Positions 34,210-45,589 of a DNA stretch of 64,000 nt are shown one piece after another (position 1 is the stretch's first letter; the number at the start of each line of letters is the position of its first letter). The DNA is from Anadara kagoshimensis. Taxonomy: Eukaryota > Mollusca > Bivalvia > Arcoida > Arcidae. A model generated the notes under the pieces. It was not told the origin of the DNA. It saw nothing but the letters and a program-made list of their open reading frames with translations, and searched no databases. The stretch spans positions 66,276,018 to 66,340,017 of the forward strand of contig CM037870.1 of the NCBI GenBank assembly GCA_021292105.1. Direction: 5' to 3'. The position numbers and the translations under genes are program-made.

Positions 34210-35785
34210 AATCAGTAATAAAAATTTAATAAAGTTTTATAAAGTCGTAACCGATCGTTTTGTCATTTCGGATAGAGAGACAGTAGAGTTTTGCAGATCC
34301 GACCGTCGCTATGAGGGGGTTCATTCTAGCGGATGTATGTAACTGGATCATTTGCTGTCTGGGTTTTAATAAACTGCTGATTATCACTCACAGTATTCCC
34401 GTTTCATGTTAATTTTACTTCCAAATCGGTGAAGTATTTAAAAATTCATATGTGCTCATTTGCACACGACACTGTACGATTTATCTCCCTTTCACGAAAG
34501 TGAAATCTAATCGATAAACAGTTTTAAAATATGACACCTCAACACCAAAATACGTTATCATACCCTTCAAAATAAATTCAAATCACCGTAGATTTCATAA
34601 AGAATTAATTAAATTCACCTGCAATTGCTGTTTATTTCATAAACAAACTGATAAAAAGTTATGATTTTATCGTAGGACGCAAACTTCCTGGACTACTTTT
34701 TATTGTAAACATGAGATCAGTTCGCCAGATTGCAGAAATTTTTGGATGCATCCCGTTGCAATATTTTACTAGATTCCGAAATGTATTCCAAAAATTTATT
34801 CCAAATGTGCATATGTAACCAAATGTATTACCCGTCTCAGAATACATATCTCACGATAAAACAGATGTATTTCTTTCATGTTTATTTACCAGGCGCACTA
34901 TTTGCATGCGTACTCATATCTTACAATTTCATAGCAAAGAAGCCTGATCTTGGCAGAAAGCGATAGCAAAGTATGCTTTTACTGTCGTGAAACGCCGTAC
35001 AAAAACCGACTCCGTTTCGGATTTTTTTTGTGGATTAAGTCTACCATTTTGTCATGCTTTCAGGTCAATAATAAACCTGATCATTGTGTCAGCGACATTT
35101 ATTCTGTATCAAATTAAATTTTGACAAATCTAATCATGCCCGGCTGAAAGTAAACTTGTATATTCACTTGTTCTAGAATCGGGTTTATTACTTTATAACC
35201 CCGAAAAACAAATTTTGAAAAACCAATCAACCAATGATATAAAAGAAACAACAATCTTTGATATCGGACACATCTCATCCATAACAAACGGATTGTGTAA
35301 TAACATAAGAGTAGTGATGGTCAAACCAAGTTACACCAGTAGATATGATAATATCCATGGCGATATAAATTGAAATACAAAATATCTCCATAACACTAAA
35401 CAGGATAACATTGCCCCTAGTCAAAAACAATCACTTCAATCATATTAATTATTAACTCTGTCTCTCCCGTAATGTCCTTGTTATATATAATAGTCAAACA
35501 ACATTGACCTGTCCGTTTGACCTTTCATCAGGAATATTCATATAGAATGATCCCCCCAATATAGGAAAAGTGTTCGGATTCGCAGTTAATACATAAACAA
35601 TGCAATTTTCCCCATCATGTAGACGAAATTAACATCTTTGTTCCTTAAACATAAAATAATACAAAAATAGTTAAATCAAAGGTCAAGTGGACAGGTAAAT
35701 ATTGTCTGCCTATACTACATACTCGTAGTAATATCGTTTACATCTGGATAACGGAAATTGTTTTAATGTAAAGTAATAATCTGTT
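34210..35785. other. Intergenic DNA, two short scattered repeats
   Basis: A short repeat (caaaggtcaagtggacaggt) at about 35677-35725 recurs inverted at about 35490-35535 and again at 5865-5915. Otherwise nothing recognised. Confidence 0.45.
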
Positions 35786-35786
35786 A

Positions 35787-36484
35787 CTCCAGGTAAGAGA
35801 CAACACGTATAATTTGAAACTAAATTCTCCTCATCTTGTTAATAAAATGAAGAGATGAAAAGCTGAACAATGAACCAAATACTGGACTACTTTGCCATTT
35901 GGATCACTATTAAGTATTCATTTTAAAACCAATGTCCATTTTCCGTTTTGGAATTGACGTCCAGCTTCATCTGTAATTGTTGCAAAAAGGCTATAATAGG
36001 AAGCATAAGTTATTTTTCATGGAGGAACAACTTTTTTCTAAGTGGAGCGTTCTGATGATTTAGTCTATACAAGAGGATAACTGGACAGTGTTATACTCTA
36101 CAAGGACACGTATGTGCATAATTAAAATTTTAAATAGAAGTTTAACTGTGGACGCAAATTTAAGTAATAAAGCATTCTGGACAAATGGTTAATTCTGAAA
36201 TATGTTTTAGTTTATGCTAAAATATAGAGAAATGACGAATATAGAACTATTAAAGTAACCAATGTGCACATATTGTTTTTAAATAGCACCATAGTTATTG
36301 TAAACAGCTTAATATAAGCGCATACATTTAGCGATTTTACTTTTAAGAAAAAAGTAGGTAAATATTTATGTTAGCGGAACAATTTGTTGTGTGCATATCA
36401 AATTGCTTGTTATTAATTTTGTGTTGAAACGCCAGACCACAAAAACGCTAAAATTAAATACCACTTACATTTCCCGTTTTGCAG
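35787..36484 (+). other. Possible 5'UTR intron of the peptide GPCR
   Basis: A good donor (ctccag|gtaaga, GT at 35793) and a strong acceptor (tttcccgttttgcag, AG ending 36484) could bound an intron of about 690 nt, with a leader exon upstream. The acceptor is more convincing than the donor. Confidence 0.35.
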
Positions 36485-36493
36485 CATAAGTTT

Positions 36494-37786
36494 ATGATGG
36501 AAGCACTTAAAACATTAATGATAATTTTGATTTGCTTTGGAAATGCATTTTCATCGCATAACTTTTCCCATAACACCAGTAAGAAACACGTGTTAAAACG
36601 CTTACCATCCGTGGACACAATTTATTACAGCAATATTGAGTTCCATCAACAGCAAATTTATACAGAAATACAAAGAACACAAAATGGAGACAATTACATT
36701 GACGAAATTATCGGAGAGGAATATGACGCGTTTGTCATCCATCCATGGGCCTGGAAGGAACCGGAATTAGAAGTACCGTGGTATGTTATGGTATTACCGC
36801 CATTTGCACTAATTGTTCTGACAACTAACTGTGTGATAGTTGCTGTATTTGTCAGGGAAAATTTGTTATCTTCTATGAACATGTTACTGATTGGCATCGC
36901 TTTGTCCGATACTCTGACAGTTGTTCTTCCCACGCCGCTTCTTCTGTATCTGTATGCTATTAATAACATACCGGAGGTGCCATATCATTTATGTCGACCC
37001 TGGGACTATTTAACAAAATACGCACCAATTGTTACCCATAGTGCATCTGTATTTATAACATTATGTTTAGCTGTTCATCGTTATGTGTGTGTTTGTTATC
37101 CGTTCTATGCTAGACGTGTCTGTACCAGAAGAAAAAGTGCTCTAGCAATAATTATATGTTATGTTATGTCAATTTTTATCCATATGTGTAGATTTTTCGA
37201 CACAGATTATCTTAAATTTTCAGTTCAGCATTCTGTTCGAAATGAAACAATAACCATTTGTAGAGCAACCCATGCAGAATGGCTGCAAGGGAATGAAATC
37301 ATGTATGAATGCATTTATTACTGGGTATATATAACCATTGTGAAACTCGTGCCATGCCTTTCCATTATTGTTTTTGATTCAATGATGCTTAAACAAATGC
37401 GAAAAGCTGATCACCGTAGAACTGAAATGGCATCCGATAGCGGAAGTGAGCGTCGGGAAAATGGCCGACATAGATACAAAGAAAGCAGACGTATCACTTG
37501 GATCATAATTTGCATTGTGGGTATCGTATGTCTGGTAGAACTTCCGCTTGCTATTGTCCTCATAATATGGACAGTAACTATTTTGAATTTGAATGCACCC
37601 ATGCCGGAAGCCAATTTAGCAAAAGCCAGTTTATTTCTAAATTTGCTGATTTATGCTAGTTACCCCATCATATTTTTGTTTTATTGTTTTATGAGCAGAC
37701 GTTTTAAGACTGGATTAAAGAACCTATTTAAGTGCAAGAAAGATAGTAATTTGTATACACCAGCGATGAATGAAGTCTTAAATTAA
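36494..37786 (+). CDS. Peptide GPCR, FMRFamide / myosuppressin / sex-peptide-receptor type
   Basis: A 430-residue class A receptor in one coding exon. Residues 1-20 (MMEALKTLMIILICFGNAFS) look like a signal peptide. The extracellular N-terminus is about 95 residues with NFS and NTS glycosylation sites. Seven hydrophobic segments follow, at about 95-120, 126-155, 173-198, 213-233, 275-299, 332-365 and 375-399. Cys167 and Cys256 are placed for the usual disulfide. The DRY motif is HRY (195-197) and TM7 ends IFLFYCFMSRRF instead of NPxxY. Both departures fit the FMRFamide/myosuppressin/SPR receptor group; ligand and G protein cannot be read. A splice acceptor (cccgttttgcag, ending 36484) lies just upstream, so the true start is the ATG at 36494 or 36497 in a second exon. 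Confidence 0.8.
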   Translation: MMEALKTLMIILICFGNAFSSHNFSHNTSKKHVLKRLPSVDTIYYSNIEFHQQQIYTEIQRTQNGDNYIDEIIGEEYDAFVIHPWAWKEPELEVPWYVMVLPPFALIVLTTNCVIVAVFVRENLLSSMNMLLIGIALSDTLTVVLPTPLLLYLYAINNIPEVPYHLCRPWDYLTKYAPIVTHSASVFITLCLAVHRYVCVCYPFYARRVCTRRKSALAIIICYVMSIFIHMCRFFDTDYLKFSVQHSVRNETITICRATHAEWLQGNEIMYECIYYWVYITIVKLVPCLSIIVFDSMMLKQMRKADHRRTEMASDSGSERRENGRHRYKESRRITWIIICIVGIVCLVELPLAIVLIIWTVTILNLNAPMPEANLAKASLFLNLLIYASYPIIFLFYCFMSRRFKTGLKNLFKCKKDSNLYTPAMNEVLN

Positions 37787-37979
37787 ATTTATGCAAACAT
37801 GTTGTATTCTAAGTATTGTTAAAGTAGCATAAATTTTGTTCCTTCAATTTTACTCATTACAACATACTAAAAATATTTCGGATTTTTACCATGTCGGTCC
37901 CAGCACGAAACGACTGTCTAGTGCTGTAAATTAAAAACATTTGAGTAATTATTGATTATCTTATACAAATATGTACCAA

Positions 37980-37995
37980 AATAAATTAAAATAAA
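37980..37995 (+). terminator. Two AATAAA signals after the peptide GPCR
   Basis: AATAAA occurs at 37980-37985 and again at 37990-37995, about 200 nt after the stop. This is a plausible polyadenylation site. Confidence 0.5.
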
Positions 37996-38344
37996 TCAAA
38001 AGTAAACGGTTAATTCGTCTTAGTTTCACATTACTTTTGTTTGAAAAGGGAATTTCTTAGTAAGGTTAATGTGTATATAAACATAAGTACAAGCCATAGA
38101 TGTTTCTGGGTCCAAAGACTCATTTTTCCTATAATTTTATAACGTTGGATTGTACAGAATGTTCTAAGTTTCACCCTGTAAGCGCTCAAGTGTAAATACT
38201 ATAAACAATTATTCATGGCTAAACTAGACATGTTACATAATGCGGAAAAAGTGTCGAATGAAGTGGCAAGGGCTCTTTGGATGTAAACACTACTAATTTC
38301 TCCAATTCACAAAGAGTCCAAAAATCAAGTATACGGTATAGAAA

Positions 38345-38548
38345 TAGTGTTTTACGCCGTAGTCAAGATTCTTTCACTTATATCGAGGCCGTCAGTTCAG
38401 GGATGGTGAAGAAAATCTGAATGTCCGAAGAAAACCATTGACCAACATAACTGACATTTTCCAGCACTAGGACTAATGCGATTCGAATCTAGGATATGAG
38501 AGAGGTTGTGATCCGTCCAGAAATCGAGCAATTCGTGCAAATCTACCC
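38345..38548 (-). mobile_element. SINE family B
   Basis: Contains gtgttttacgccgtagtcaa, tatcgaggccgtcagttcag and gcgattcgaatctaggatat. Confidence 0.65.
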
Positions 38549-38606
38549 TTCCCCTTAAGTGGAAAATCATCCGATGATAGTCAAAGTGAACTAGCTAATG
38601 CCATAT

Positions 38607-38805
38607 TTTGATACGACTTTGTGCTACTAGGCTCTTGTCCACATGACAAGAGATGTTTGATACGACTTTGTGCTACTAGGCTCTTGTCTACATGACAAGA
38701 GATGTTTGATACGACTTTGTGCTACTAGGCTCTTGTCTACATGACAAGAGATGTTTGATACGACTTTGTGCTACTAGGCTCTTGTCTATATGACAACAGA
38801 TGTTT
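38607..38805. repeat. 49-bp tandem repeat, four copies, each with a hairpin
   Basis: tttgatacgactttgtgcta starts at 38607, 38656, 38705 and 38754 (period 49). Each unit contains ctcttgtc-(y)acat-gacaagag, an 8-bp stem; the last copy has a mutated arm (gacaacag). Confidence 0.92.
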
Positions 38806-38924
38806 GATGGTTTTACTGCTTCAGATAATTCTGACCTTAAATGTGGGACAGCATCGCAAACTACTTCGAAGAGCTATGTGCTTTTCTGATACATATATGC
38901 ATATATAAGAAGTTTTACTCTTTC

Positions 38925-39110
38925 AATTCAGCGTAACCTTGAATGGAAGTAAAGGTCAACCAGCTTCACAAACCTATTAAAACTTAATGTTCTAACGGTA
39001 ATTATTACTGCAGTCGATGGAAAGAATTCAATGTAACCTTGAATGGAAGCTGAGGTCAACAAGCTATGGAAAACAATTAGAACAATGCTCTTATGCTAAA
39101 TATGCAGTTT
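38925..39110. repeat. Diverged copies of the ccttgaat repeat
   Basis: gtaaccttgaatggaagtaaa and gtaaccttgaatggaagctga, each followed by gtcaac and caagct-like sequence, resemble the units at 48940-49500. Confidence 0.45.
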
Positions 39111-39116
39111 CAAGCC

Positions 39117-39355
39117 TTCAAGCCTGTTTCACACAGAACACACGGCTTATACGGTTGGCCACCCGTGTAGACCGTACATACAGCCGAACCAACCGTGGCC
39201 TTATCCGACTTACACTCGGGCCATTCGAGTGTATCCGTGAAAGCCGTGTATGATTTTTAAAACTTTTAAAAAACTGGCACGGGTGCCATGTCCGTGTATG
39301 ATCGTATTAGCGATCGTACAAGACCGCGTGAGACCGTACGAGACCGTATTTACAT
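39117..39355. other. CpG-rich stretch dense in accgt
   Basis: Contains gaccgt/accgtg/acggt repeatedly (for example gagaccgtacgagaccgta). It stands out from the AT-rich surroundings. No ORF worth calling; probably a repeat. Confidence 0.4.
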
Positions 39356-39476
39356 AAATGCACTGCTTATTAAATATTTTATTATTATCACTTTACAAAA
39401 ATAAAATTAAAGGTTCCCATAGAAAAATAAGATGTACCTTTATAAGCGAGCAGTGGTTATTTTTCTTAGATATTTT

Positions 39477-39776
39477 CCACGGGGGTAATCGTGATACACC
39501 GTATTTCATTTACGTCGGAGTATTCCGTCGGTTTTAATTTACGTCCGAGTAAAATTATACATTTTTGGTCGTTACGCTTTACGTTAAAGAGAACAGATGA
39601 CTATTTTTAATATAACTTCATAAAAACCACGGGGGTAATCGTGATACACCGTATTTCATTTACGTCGGAGTATTCCGTCGGTTTTAATTTACGTCCGAGT
39701 AAAATTATACATTTTTGGTCGTTACGCTTTACGTTAAAGAGAACAGATGACTATTTTTAATATAACTTCATAAAAA
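39477..39776. repeat. Exact 150-bp tandem duplication at the end of the first foldback arm
   Basis: 39477-39626 and 39627-39776 are identical as far as I can read, each starting ccacgggggtaatcgtgata. The other arms carry a single copy or a remnant. Confidence 0.9.
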
Positions 39777-40068
39777 CGAAACTTTAACAGAAAGCAAAAA
39801 GTTGGTCACATAATATTTGATGGTATCTAACTGCCTCATATAAAAACTTGCAAGAAATATTCATATTTTTCACGTACCTTTCACATTTCCATTTTTTGGC
39901 AGGTGCTTTTGTTTAGCAGCTGATTTTAATCAAACGGACTTGGTTTCAAATGATGTTTCTACTCAAAATTCTCAAGAAATGTCTTTACTTTTATAAACTC
40001 GCGAAAACAGACGCTTTACTCGGCTTTTAAGTGAAATTTTATGTTTCGTTTAAGCGGAGTAGTATAAA

Positions 40069-40126
40069 TGTTACGCTTTCCGACCAGCTGTGTTACGCTT
40101 TCCGTGACGACATGTTACGCTTTCCG
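40069..40126. promoter_or_regulatory. 22-bp-periodic motif array, likely transposase-binding
   Basis: Three tgttacgctttccg copies with 8-bp variable spacers; period 22 is about two helical turns. The array is conserved in all four arms, which argues for protein binding. The binding protein is unknown. Confidence 0.5.
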
Positions 40127-40509
40127 TTTAATATGATTCGCAATTGACAGAACTCAAACTTCATTATAACTTTAGATCGGTTGTTTATCTCGATTATATC
40201 TTCACAAGTTGTTTCAGAAGTGATTCAGAAAGCATTGCAGGATAGGATTCAATTTTTGAAAGAGAACAGAACCATACACAGTTCGTAACTTGAACCAATA
40301 AAAAAAAAAAACAACATACTGTCACACATGCTTATATAGCAAGCAATACATTACTTCCAAAAGTAAACACTTACGAAAGACTAAACCGACTTAAACATAG
40401 TTATACCAATTGCGCAAATAATTAAACACGTGTGAAATACCATTTTGAAAAGGTTGGAATGTATATCATATTTTTTCCTTTTTCTTTTAAGAATGTAGTT
40501 GAGTTGGGT

Positions 40510-40690
40510 AATGGTGTTTCACGCCCCTATGAAGATTCATTCACATATATCGAGGCGGTGAATTCATAGATGGTGAATGAAATCAGTGTACTCAGAGAAT
40601 CCGCCACCTTTGACAGCGAACTGAAAACGGCTCCGGGTACGTTTATCACTCTTCCTGTCACTTTCTGCATTAGGCCATTCTTGTGACATA
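40510..40690 (-). mobile_element. SINE family B in foldback unit 1
   Basis: Contains atggtgtttcacgcccctat, tatatcgaggcggtgaattc and cagagaatccgccacctttg. Confidence 0.55.
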
Positions 40691-41042
40691 CCAAAGATTC
40701 AGCTTTCATTATCTTCTTGTTATGTGGCGTATTTTGACTGTGGTGGCTTACAGCTAAAATCTCACCATTATCACCACCCCTTTTCTCTTTTTTTCAGATC
40801 ATAAGCAACAAGCTATTCGTATTTTTTTATGTAACCTTATCGGCCTGTTTCTACGTTTAAAGTGAGGACTTGTAACGCCACACATAATCTTCATGTGCCT
40901 TAAATAAATGTTCAATGATTCATTAGTAGGCATTATTTATTTCAGACCAGTATTGACATCTGTACATCTTGATGTGTCAGACATTATGGATTCATGACTG
41001 TATGATTGTATTTTACTAGTTGGTATCATAAGTGAAAAGAGG

Positions 41043-41275
41043 CCATCTGTGACCGAGTGGTCTAAAGAACGGGCTTATGGATTAAAGTGCCTCTCATCGC
41101 CTTTGAACGAGTCCCAATTAACGAAAGTCGGCGGCTTCTCTGGGTACACTGGTTCCATTCACCTATGTATTGACCGCCTCGATATACGTGGAAGAATCTT
41201 GACTACGGCGTAAACAACATTACACTTGACTGGGGCGTAAAACACCATTACCCAACTCAACTACTAGTATATTCT
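41043..41275 (+). mobile_element. SINE family B, nearly full length, in foldback unit 1
   Basis: The head gtgaccgagtggtctaaaga is like a Ser/Leu-type tRNA box A. The body is gtgcctctcatcgcctttga and gaccgcctcgatatacgtgg; the tail is gactggggcgtaaaacacc. Confidence 0.8.
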
Positions 41276-41449
41276 TAGATTAAAAAGTTAAAAATTAACA
41301 GAAGAGGTTAATGGGTCTCAACGCTCACCTTAGTATAAACAATGAATCAATGGTCGTCCCAACACAATAACATGTATGAGCTTAAGGTTTAATTTGGTGA
41401 GATAAAAATGTTAAAACTCATGTCATAATCTGTTTATATAGTCAAGTTA

Positions 41450-42345
41450 TAACAATTGTTTACATTTTAGTATTCTTTCTATATCTGTAACCTTGACTCT
41501 TAACCCATGACCTTGATCTATATGACCACTATGTCAATACCTACAACATTCTAACTTGCATGTCCATACAAAAAAGTAATATTCTTTTAGATATTAACCA
41601 TTTTGGTTTACTTGTTCATCTGTGACCTTGACTTTTGAATATAAAAATGATCACCATGTCAATGCCTACACTATTCGTATATACATGGCTATTTAATAGT
41701 TTCGCAAATAATTAGCCATTTTGGTGTCCTTGTGTATCTATGACCCTGACTTTTGAACCCATGGCATTGTTCGATCGTCATGTCAATACCTACAATAAAC
41801 TGAAAATACCATGCCATTATCACCTGAAAAATAAGCATTCTTTATGAAAGTTCAAAACTGGGACACGACCTTGAGCTTTGATCTTTACATCAATTCGAGG
41901 AAAATAGCGAGACAAGATTAACTGTAAATACTACATACATTATATCTTCAATCTTTGTTGAGTTTAACAATAAATGTCTCGTTTTACAAATTACGTATTT
42001 ACGCAAAACACGCGTAACCAATTTTTCGTCCAATTTTCCCGGGTATCCTAAATCGAAATACGGTATCCAATCGAAATTTTGCACGTTTTGGTTTCAGAGA
42101 AAAATATTTTTTGCCTTTTTTGCTATTTTAATAACGGCAGCCATCTTGTTAGGCGTGGCCAAACCCCGAACACAATTCTGAAAGCTGTTACCCAGGCCTG
42201 ATAATCACCAAGTTTCATCAAATTTGCCCTAGCAGTTTTGGAGAAGATGATTAAAATGTAAAGTTTACGAACGACGTACGCCAAACAACTGACGATGATA
42301 AATGACAATAGCTCAACTGAGCCTTTGGCTCAGGTGAGCTTAAAA
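41450..42345 (-). mobile_element. Minus-strand relative of the 337-2440 element
   Basis: Contains ctgtgaccttgacttttgaa and catgtcaatacctacaa blocks (reverse of the 145-bp unit), then gagctttgatctttacatca, and ends caatagctcaactgagcc / gctcaggtgagct. Confidence 0.6.
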
Positions 42346-42394
42346 CCTATATATGAACTACATTTGATCCTTTTCAAAATGGTATTTAACACGT

Positions 42395-42502
42395 ACAGTC
42401 GAACCTGCCTTAAAGACCACCTCTATTATAAGGACCATTTGCCAATAAAGACCACTTTTACTAGTTCCCTTGAGTGGCTTTTATAAGCCAGTTTGACTGT
42501 TT
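42395..42502. mobile_element. Small MITE, cagtcgaacctg ends
   Basis: Starts acagtcgaacctgccttaaa and ends gccagtttgactgt. It sits inside the unit 1 right arm. Confidence 0.65.
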
Positions 42503-44044
42503 ATTTTGTGCAATTGGTACAACTATCTATAAGTCGGTTTAGTCTTTCATAAGTGTTTACTTTTGGAAGTAATGTATTGCTATATAAGCATGTATGATAG
42601 TATGTTGTTTTTGCTTTTTATTGGTTCAAGTTACGAACTGTGTATGGTTCTGTTCTCTTTCAAAAATTGAATCCTATCCTGCAATGCTTTTTGAATCACT
42701 TCTGAAAGTGTGAAGATATAATCGAGATAAACAACCGATCTAAAGTTATAATGAAGTTTGAGTTCTGTCAATTGCGAATCATATTAAACGGAAAGCGTAA
42801 CATGTCGTCACGGAAAGCGTAACACAGCTGGTCGGAAAGCGTGACATTTATACTACTCCGCTTAAACGAAACATAAAATTTCACTTAAAAGCCGAGTAAA
42901 GCGTCTGTTTTCGCGAGTTTATAAAAGTAAAGACATTTCTTGAGAATTTTGAGTAGAAACATCATTTGAAACCAAGTCCGTTTGATTAAAATCAGCTGCT
43001 AAACAAAAGCACCTGCCAAAAATGGAAATGTGAAAGGTACGTGAAATATATGAATATTTCTTGCAAGTTTTTATATGAGGCAGTTAAATACCATCAAATA
43101 TTATGTGACCAACTTTTTGCTTTCTGTTAAAGTTTCGTTTTCACTGGTGTGATCCTGATACACCGTATTTCATTTACGTCGGAGTATTCCGTCGGTTTTT
43201 ATTTACGTCTGAGTAAAATCATACATTTTTGGTCGTTACGCTTTACGTTAAAGAGCAAAGGAGACGGTTTTTCATATAACTTCACAAAAACGAAACTTTA
43301 ATAGAAAGCAAAAGGTTATTCGCATTATATTTGATGGTATTTAACTGCCTCATATAAAATCTTGCAAGAATTATTGATATTTTTCACGTACCTGAAACAT
43401 TTTCATTTTTGACAGGCCTTTTTGTTTAGCAGCTGATTTTAATAAAGCGGTTTTTGATTCAAATGATGTTTCTACTCAAAATTCCCAAGAAATGTCTATA
43501 CTTTCATAAACTTGCGAAGACAGAAGCTTTACTCTGCCTTTAAGCCAAATTTCATGTTTCGTTTAAGCGGAGTGGCATAACTGTTACGCTTTCCGACCAT
43601 CTGTGTTATGCTTTACGTGAAGACATGTTACGCTTTCCGTTTAATATGATTCGCAATTGACAGAGCACACTCTTTGTTATAACCTTAGATCGAACGTCTT
43701 TCTCGATTAAATCTTCTCTGGTTGTTTCAGAAATGATTCAGAAAGCATTGCAGAACAAAATTTAATTTTTGAAAGAAAACAAAACCACACACAGTTCGTA
43801 ACATGAATCAATAAAGAACAAAACAACATGTACATGCATTTCTCTCAAGAGGAAACACTTGCGAAAGTGTAAACCTACCTATAGATAGTTATGCCAATTA
43901 CACAAATAAATAAAACTATACGTGAGGAATACCATTTTGAAAAGGATCAATGCAGTTCATTTATGTGGGTTTTTTTTTTACCTTTTTCATCTGGGAATGT
44001 AGTTGAATTGGTTAATTGTGTTTTACGCCCCAGTCAAGTGAAAT

Positions 44045-44283
44045 GGTGTTTTACGGGTGGCCAAGTGGTCTAAAGGGTGGGCTTATGGAGCATAGTGCCT
44101 CTGGTCGCCTTAGTACGAGTCCCACCAAGGACAGTGTGAGAAAGTTTGCAGTTTGCTTGCCGAAGGTCGGCAGCTTCTCTTGGTACACTTGTTTCATTCA
44201 CCATCTGTGAATTGACCGCCTCGATTCTCTGTAAGAATCTTGATTCTTTACTGGGACGTAAAACACTATAATCCAACTCAAAT
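44045..44283 (+). mobile_element. SINE family B in foldback unit 2
   Basis: The head tggccaagtggtctaaaggg is followed by gagtcccaccaagg, cagtttgcttgccgaaggtc, ttgaccgcctcgat and actgggacgtaaaacac. Confidence 0.8.
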
Positions 44284-44336
44284 ATACTTTTAGATTAAAA
44301 AGTTAAAAATAAAAAAAATGGGTCAAAGACTCAATG

Positions 44337-44733
44337 GGCCGGGTTGTTTTTTAAATTTCTATTGAATGGGTGTAAAGTGTGGAAGAAAATTTAAACAATG
44401 TAAGAGGAGTTATTTAACGAAATAGGTACCCTCTTTTCAAACTCTGGAAAACAATGCCATTAAGTCGGGTGCACATCTTTGATAATCTTTGGATATATAC
44501 AGTACAAAGTTAAGTTTCAAAGTCTGGAAAAAATGGGAAAAAATCCTGAAATATATCCCAAAAGTCAGGTGCACATCTTGAATATATATAAAAACTTTCT
44601 GTTAAGTTTCAAGGTTTTTGGTTGAAAACTGTAGGAGGAGTCGAGTTCACAAAGTAGGTACCCTATTTTCCCCGCCCGCCCGCCCGACATTCACTTTATT
44701 ATAAACCGGATTTGCACTCCGTGCAACCCGGCC
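44337..44733. mobile_element. 397-bp insertion with ggccgggttg / caacccggcc ends
   Basis: It is absent from the matching place in unit 1 (near 41305). Internal gtcgggtgcacatctt and gtcaggtgcacatcttga suggest an internal duplication. The right end has a small hairpin (tgcactccgtgca). Confidence 0.65.
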
Positions 44734-44822
44734 AACAATAGGAAGATGGGGACCTTAAACGCTCGCCCGAGTATTTACACTGAATGGATCAATGGCAGTC
44801 CCCAACACAATAACCACGTGTG

Positions 44823-45493
44823 TATGGGGCGCCGTTTTACTATTTATTCACTATTTATTGATATCCATAAATGATTTATGGATATCAATAATTCGATTTA
44901 TTGAGATCCATTAATATTTAATGATATCAATAATATTTATTGATATCAATAATTCGATTTATTGATATCTATAATTCGATTTTTGGATATCAATAAATCG
45001 AATTAGTGTATCTATAATTCGATTTATGGATATCAATAATTCATTTGCATTTATGGATATCACTAATTCAATTTATTGATATCACTAATTCATTTATTGA
45101 TATCAATAAATCGAATTATGGATATCAATAAATCGGAAAACTTAAATAATTTTCTACCTCTACCGTATATTGCATAATGGGGAGAATTCGTTATTTTCAA
45201 GAATATTGCAAATATGTTTTGATATCCATAAATCGATTTATTGATCACTAATTCGTCCTTATTTTTAGATATCCATAAATCGAATTTGTAATAACAATAA
45301 TTCGATTTATGGATATCAATAAATGGAATTATTGATATCCATAAATCGAATTATTGATATCAAAAAATAAGGACGAATTAGTGATATCAATAAATCGATT
45401 TATGGATATCAAAAAATCGAATTTATGGATATCCAAAAAATCGAATTATTGATATCACTAAATAGTGAATAAATAGTAAAACGGCGCCCCATA
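44823..45493. mobile_element. 671-bp inverted-repeat element filled with gatatc/atcgat units
   Basis: Perfect 35-bp terminal inverted repeats (44823-44857 and 45459-45493) start tatggggcgccgttttacta. The flanks carry the 6-bp duplication cgtgtg (44817-44822 and 45494-45499). The interior is a mosaic of gatatcaataaatcgaatt and gatatccataaatcgatt in both orientations. Non-coding. Confidence 0.85.
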
Positions 45494-45589
45494 CGTGTGA
45501 GCTTAAAGGTTGGGTGAGATATGTAGAAAGTGATGTCATTATCTGTGTATATACATGTAGTTAAGTTAAAACAATTGTATACATTTCAG

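Larger units (their letters stand above)
39477..43140. mobile_element. Foldback element, unit 1
   Basis: The left arm is 39477-40465 and the right arm 42371-43140 is its reverse complement. The core (40466-42370) holds SINE B copies, a minus-strand minisatellite-bearing element and no coding. Each arm has three copies of tgttacgctttccg spaced exactly 22 bp (40069, 40091, 40113; reversed at 42789, 42811, 42833). The right arm is interrupted by a small MITE at 42395-42502. Confidence 0.8.

Noticed and set aside
36479..36493. Extending the peptide GPCR upstream to a TTG start
   Set aside because: TTG is not a usual start in animals, and a strong splice acceptor ends at 36484; the ATG at 36494 is preferred.
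38607..38805. CRISPR-like array of direct repeats
   Set aside because: Units are contiguous with no unique spacers, and the setting is eukaryotic.
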